Shown piece after piece: positions 22,146 through 23,420 of a stretch of DNA of 23,420 nucleotides. Below the pieces are notes generated by a model, which saw only the letters and a program-made list of their open reading frames with translations, searched no databases and was not told the DNA's origin. The position numbers were made by a program, and so were the translations under genes. Numbering within the stretch: position 1 is the stretch's first letter; each line of letters starts with the position of its first letter. This stretch comes from Ichthyophthirius multifiliis (Eukaryota > Ciliophora > Oligohymenophorea > Hymenostomatida): positions 1 to 23,420 of the forward strand of contig NW_004085878.1 in NCBI RefSeq assembly GCF_000220395.1, read 5' to 3'.

Positions 22146-23215
22146 AAAATTGTTTTAAATACTTAATCCTGAGAATTTTTCTATTCAAGTGTATATAATC
22201 CTATAAAAAAATTAAAATTTTAAAAAGTATTAGATAAATATAATTTACTGATTTTTAATTTCACATTATTATTTTATTCATTAACAAAAATAAATAAAGA
22301 ATCTATATCTATTTAAGAACATTAAAACATATTTTAATCTAAATATTATAGAGTTTCCATAATTTAAATTAAAAAGTTATAAAAAACTTTATTTAACTCC
22401 TATGCTCTGATTTAAATTAAATATTCTATAAACTAAATTAAAGTAGCTTTTTTTTAAAAAAAAATAAATAAATATGTAATAATTTATAAATTTATAGTAT
22501 ATAATACAATCATATGTTTCTGTAATAGTTGTTTTGAAAAATATATTAGAATTATTTTTACTATAATTATTAATATTCGGTGAATTTTATTTAATTTAAA
22601 AATAAAAAATTGAATAAACTTTTATAATATTTTAATTTTTATAAAAAATGTCTCTTTAATTATTAGTATCTATTTAATATCGACTTTACTCCTAATATTC
22701 ATTAATATTAATTAATTTAATCTCAATAACTAATTTTTTAACTTTATTTTCACTTTTTTAAATAGCATATAGATTTAATTAGTTTTATTTTTGTTATTAA
22801 AATGTATAGCTAGAAATTTAATAAAATTGATTGCTAATTTTTGATAAAATGTCGTATATATACTAGTTGAATAATTCATTGTCTTTTATAAAGAATTATA
22901 TTATACTGATCTTTGAAAGTAAATTTTATTAATCTGACATATTATATTTTATTATTTTTATTTAAATATATGAAATATATATTTAATTTATCTATATAAT
23001 CAATTATATATTAATATTTTTTTTTATATAAGAAAAAAAGAATTTTTATTACTTAATTTGTGAAAAAATATGTGTAAAAAAAATTTTAATATGATAAAAA
23101 AAAAAATTTTTATAAACATATATTAATTATAATTAAAATATTTATTTTTTGTATAAGAAATATTAAATAAATATATATATATATATAAAATATAAATTTT
23201 TATATTTAAAAAACA
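22144..23215. other. Subtelomeric AT-rich spacer
   Basis: No gene, RNA gene or recognisable relic was found. Composition is similar to the other spacers, with another short TA tract near 23170. Confidence 0.55.
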
Positions 23216-23344
23216 ATAGTTACATAAATAAATTCGGATAATATAAATACATAAATATATTTGGATGGGGTATTTAAATATATATATATATTTGGATTGG
23301 GTATTGGGGTTTTTAAATACATAAATAAGTTTGGAATGGTTATT
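23216..23344. repeat. Degenerate subtelomeric repeats
   Basis: The motif TACATAAATA followed by A/T and a TTCGGAT-, TTTGGAT- or TTTGGAAT-type block occurs at about 23220, 23248 and 23318. It is mixed with isolated GGGG tracts (GGATGGGG, GGGTATTGGGG). It looks like a worn, transitional repeat between the spacer and the telomere. Confidence 0.65.
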
Positions 23345-23420
23345 GGGGGTTGGGGTTGGGGTTGGGGTTGGGGTTGGGGTTGGGGTTGGGGTTGGGGTTG
23401 GGGTTGGGGTTGGGGGTGGG
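23345..23420 (+). repeat. Telomere, GGGGTT repeats
   Basis: About twelve units of GGGGTT run to the end of the window, with the G-rich strand 5' to 3' toward the end. This is the telomere repeat of Tetrahymena and its oligohymenophorean kin, so this is the right end of a macronuclear chromosome. The last bases (GGGGGTGGG) depart from the unit, perhaps through sequencing error or imprecise repeats. Confidence 0.97.

Noticed and set aside
1-23420. Transposons, retroelements, tRNA or rRNA genes
   Set aside because: I saw no transposase or reverse-transcriptase motifs, terminal repeats, cloverleaf-like GC blocks or rRNA signatures on either strand.

Overview
This window is the right-hand end of a macronuclear chromosome of a ciliate, almost certainly Ichthyophthirius multifiliis or a very close relative. 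Four things support this. The + strand ends in an array of GGGGTT telomere repeats. The DNA is extremely AT-rich. The real genes read TAA and TAG as glutamine and end in TGA. Several genes encode the cysteine-rich, GPI-anchored immobilization antigens (i-antigens) typical of this fish parasite. Genes were read by hand in the ciliate nuclear code, because a standard-code search finds almost nothing.

Layout. (1) 682-4276, + strand: a four-exon gene for a leishmanolysin-like (M8) zinc protease fused to an EGF/furin-like cysteine-rich region and a multi-pass membrane domain. (2) 4640-5479, - strand: a decayed i-antigen gene. (3) About 5890-6950: an i-antigen downstream flank with no i-antigen gene beside it. 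(4) 9658-11172, - strand: an intact 504-residue i-antigen gene with three almost identical 252-bp repeats, plus its downstream flank (8775-9657). (5) About 13080-14285, - strand: relics of one or two unidentified genes. (6) 18495-19043, - strand: an intact but very short (182-residue) i-antigen, followed by a flank that runs into an unidentified decayed gene (16815-17960). (7) 20935-21690, - strand: an otubain-like deubiquitinase with one in-frame TGA. (8) 22090-23420: TA repeat, AT-rich subtelomere, degenerate telomere-like repeats and the telomere.

The region looks like a subtelomeric surface-protein nursery. A unit made of an i-antigen gene and the start of the downstream gene has been copied at least three times and then worn to different degrees: one long active-looking gene, one minimal gene, one solo flank, and a separate i-antigen relic. 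A surface metalloprotease gene lies tail-to-tail with the array. In this AT-rich DNA, small GC-richer islands are the best marker of decayed coding sequence. Much of the rest is AT-rich spacer in which I see nothing.
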